From: Desulfovibrio sp. JC010
GTDB taxonomy: Bacteria; Desulfobacterota; Desulfovibrionia; Desulfovibrionales; Desulfovibrionaceae
NCBI RefSeq assembly: GCF_010470675.1
Contig: NZ_VOIQ01000002.1
Coordinates: 310,001-374,000 of the forward strand
Length of the DNA stretch: 64,000 bases
Direction: 5' to 3'
In this document: piece by piece, positions 61,951 to 64,000 of the stretch
Layout: every line of letters starts with the position of its first letter
How positions within the stretch are numbered: position 1 is the stretch's first letter
Made by a program: the position numbers and the translations under genes
The notes under the pieces: model-generated
What the model saw: only the letters and a program-made list of their open reading frames with translations
What the model was told of the DNA's origin: nothing
Database searches by the model: none

Positions 61951-63954
61951 TCAGAATTTTTCAAAATCACTGTCTGAAAAATCACTTCCCATATCAAGGG
62001 AAACACCGGCGGAATGATTCGGTTCTGCCTGTACTTCCCTGACCGGGGCAATCGGTGCTGCCGCCTTGGGTGCTGGTGCCGGCCTTACAGTCTGCCGTGA
62101 AACGGGCAGGGCCTGCACTCTGGGTGCGGAATGATTGCTTACCCTGAAGAAACTCATTACCTGCTGCAGCTGTTCTGCCTGACTGGAAAGCTCTTCAGAA
62201 GTGGAGGCCATTTCCTCGGAAGCGGAAGCATTCTGCTGGGTAACCTGGTCAAGCTGCTGCACAGCCTTGTTGATCTGCTCTGCACCGGAAAGCTGTTCGC
62301 TGCTGCCCGCGGCAATCTCCTGCACCAGTTCAGCGGTCTTCCTGATATCAGGAACAAGCTGGTTCAACATTTCTCCGGCACGTTCCGCTACATTCACAGT
62401 GCTGGAAGAGAGCTCGCCGATCTCGCCTGCGGCTGCACCGCTTCGCTCGGCAAGCTTGCGAACTTCAGCGGCAACAACGGCAAATCCCTTACCATGTTCT
62501 CCGGCACGGGCAGCTTCAATGGCGGCGTTAAGGGCCAAGAGATTGGTCTGACGGGCGATTTCTTCAATGATGGAAATCTTTTCCGCAATATTTTTCATGG
62601 CATCAACAGCTTTGATGACGGCTTCGCCACCTTCTTCCGCCTGCTGAGAGGACTGCAGGGCAATCTGCTCGGTCTGTTGTGCGTTTTCAGCATTCTGTCT
62701 AATATTTGCTGTCATTTCTTCCATGGAAGAGGAGACTTCCTCCACATTGGCAGCCTGCTCAGTGGAAGCCTGAGAAAGGCTTTCAGCAGTAGCGGAAAGC
62801 TCCTCACTGCCGGAAGCAACATTCTCGGAAGAGACACCCACCTCGGCAACAACCGAAGAAAGTCTGACCACCATATCGTTGAGGGCGGCTGCCAGCACGC
62901 CTATTTCATCTCGCTGGTCAATATCCAGAGTTCTGGTAAAGTCACCCTGTGCCATGTGCTCGGCAAAGGATACCCCCTTGCGAATGGGAGTGGTGATGAT
63001 TTTGGTAACGGTGATGGAAATTATGGCACCACACAAAAGAGCCAAAGCCAGACCGCCCAGTATCATGGAAAAAGAGGTGCTGATCACATCCTGAGCCGCA
63101 ACCTGCTGGCTGTTAAGCAGACTTTGGCTCTGCTCAAGGGCATCAGCACCCACCACAGCCATGGCTTTCAATTCCTTTCCCTGAGATTTAGTTCTATCTA
63201 CGACAAGGTTAAAACCATCAAGGTAGGTACGGGCAGCATTTTCAAGACCGTTCACGTCCAAATCATCATTGCCTGCAATCCAGCTGTTCCTGCTTAGCAA
63301 ACCGCATTTATCGATAACTGAATTCAAAATGGAACGGGTTTCTTTTATATATTCGTCTTTCCCCGTCCTCAAATAATTTGAAAAAGTAAAACGACTGGTA
63401 ATAAATTCTTTCTCAATTTCTGAAATCATTGAGAATGAATCAAATATATTCTGCATCTCAATAGAGGTATCTCCCTCAATCATGCCCTTATGCATAGCGC
63501 TTGCGGCGTGCTCGCCTATCTGCTTTACACTCTTTGCAAGATCCCCAACAGCAGCAACACAATTAGAGACTGCAATATTTTTTTCATTTTCCAGCTTAGC
63601 ATACCGTTCAAATATCACATTATATTCAGCGGCCTCGCTGGCGATAGAGTTAACCTCCTGTAGCCCCTTGCCTGAAAATTTATTTTTGTTTGCGGAAATG
63701 TTCCGACCAATTTCATTGATTGAATTGTTAAATTTATCTTTGTATTCATCGGTGCCCCGCAAAGTATAATAGAGCACCATCAATCTTGAATTGTACATGT
63801 CAGTAACGGCATTGCTGACCACTTCGGTTCGTGTGGATTCATCTGCAACTTTTGAAAGTCCGTACCAGCCCACAGCACCGACAACAGCTGTCAGCACCAG
63901 CACAACCACAAATCCCCCGCCAATCTTCAAACCGAGCTTCAAGTTTTTGAACAT
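61951..63954 (-). CDS. Methyl-accepting chemotaxis protein
   Basis: The 667-residue chemoreceptor has TM1 (about 10-30), a helical periplasmic sensor of about 270 residues, TM2 (about 303-325), HAMP, and a signalling domain with the conserved tip [42 protein letters not shown] Pro/Ala-rich C-terminal tail of about 65 residues ends in SDFEKF. The sensor resembles a four-helix bundle of the HBM/4HB type; its ligand is unknown. GGAGAACATCGG? precedes the ATG as RBS. It is followed by cheW. Confidence 0.95.
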   Translation of the reverse strand: MFKNLKLGLKIGGGFVVVLVLTAVVGAVGWYGLSKVADESTRTEVVSNAVTDMYNSRLMVLYYTLRGTDEYKDKFNNSINEIGRNISANKNKFSGKGLQEVNSIASEAAEYNVIFERYAKLENEKNIAVSNCVAAVGDLAKSVKQIGEHAASAMHKGMIEGDTSIEMQNIFDSFSMISEIEKEFITSRFTFSNYLRTGKDEYIKETRSILNSVIDKCGLLSRNSWIAGNDDLDVNGLENAARTYLDGFNLVVDRTKSQGKELKAMAVVGADALEQSQSLLNSQQVAAQDVISTSFSMILGGLALALLCGAIISITVTKIITTPIRKGVSFAEHMAQGDFTRTLDIDQRDEIGVLAAALNDMVVRLSSVVAEVGVSSENVASGSEELSATAESLSQASTEQAANVEEVSSSMEEMTANIRQNAENAQQTEQIALQSSQQAEEGGEAVIKAVDAMKNIAEKISIIEEIARQTNLLALNAAIEAARAGEHGKGFAVVAAEVRKLAERSGAAAGEIGELSSSTVNVAERAGEMLNQLVPDIRKTAELVQEIAAGSSEQLSGAEQINKAVQQLDQVTQQNASASEEMASTSEELSSQAEQLQQVMSFFRVSNHSAPRVQALPVSRQTVRPAPAPKAAAPIAPVREVQAEPNHSAGVSLDMGSDFSDSDFEKF

Positions 63955-64000
63955 CCGATGTTCTCCTGTTAGTCCTGATCTACTTGTGATTATCGCGTTA

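Overview
The window looks like a chromosomal stretch from a motile, anaerobic, Gram-negative sulfate-reducer-type bacterium, most likely a marine Desulfovibrio or Maridesulfovibrio relative. This is inferred from gene content and arrangement: HydF, NikR, split glycine decarboxylase (gcvPA/gcvPB), ADP-forming acetyl-CoA synthetase next to a Pta-like DRTGG protein, sigma-54-type flagellin promoter, and many PAS, GGDEF and histidine kinase genes. I see no rRNA, tRNA, CRISPR array or complete insertion sequence.

Layout. 1-5.3 kb: large TPR envelope protein (cut at the left edge), a receiver-less sigma-54 activator, and a sugar porter. 5.4-6.1 kb: Phd/RelE-type toxin-antitoxin pair with a 12-bp iteron operator. 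6.2-13.3 kb: FAD dehydrogenase, Rrf2 regulator, DUF1499 and secreted agmatine-deiminase-like proteins, rhodanese, FolE2, NikR, methyltransferase. 13.5-18.2 kb: gcvH-gcvPA-gcvPB-lpd. 18.3-18.9 kb: second toxin-antitoxin pair. 19-25 kb: WcbI-like protein, MBL hydrolase, acetate/CoA metabolism pair, RNase III. 25-32.3 kb: flagellin, FlgE, FlgD, FliK and a GT9 glycosyltransferase.

32.3-35.7 kb is the most unusual part. An AbiF/Abi_2 HEPN protein is preceded by its own consensus promoter and a highly structured, terminator-ended RNA, resembling an RNA-antitoxin/HEPN-toxin module. Beside it, a predicted surface/outer-membrane protein has four copies of a pentanucleotide repeat inside its signal-peptide codons; the present copy number puts it out of frame (predicted phase OFF). 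35.8-38.1 kb: transaldolase, then an orphan trpB controlled by a textbook attenuator with a 17-codon leader peptide holding three consecutive Trp codons.

38.3-49 kb: YkgJ protein and Na+-dependent transporter, DUF2156 protein, a HydF-BMP lipoprotein/binding protein-hybrid kinase-Hpt operon, glnS and cheX. 49-53 kb: PAS-GGDEF cyclase, and a divergent Mor-like activator/S24-like repressor pair in which the repressor has lost both protease catalytic residues. 53-64 kb: groESL, TPR protein, STE24-type M48 protease, class II aldolase, MarC, a degenerate hybrid kinase, CheW and a chemoreceptor.

A dispersed intergenic element of about 75-95 bp recurs seven times. Six copies begin 4-7 nt after a stop codon, in the sense orientation, and each holds a terminator-like hairpin.
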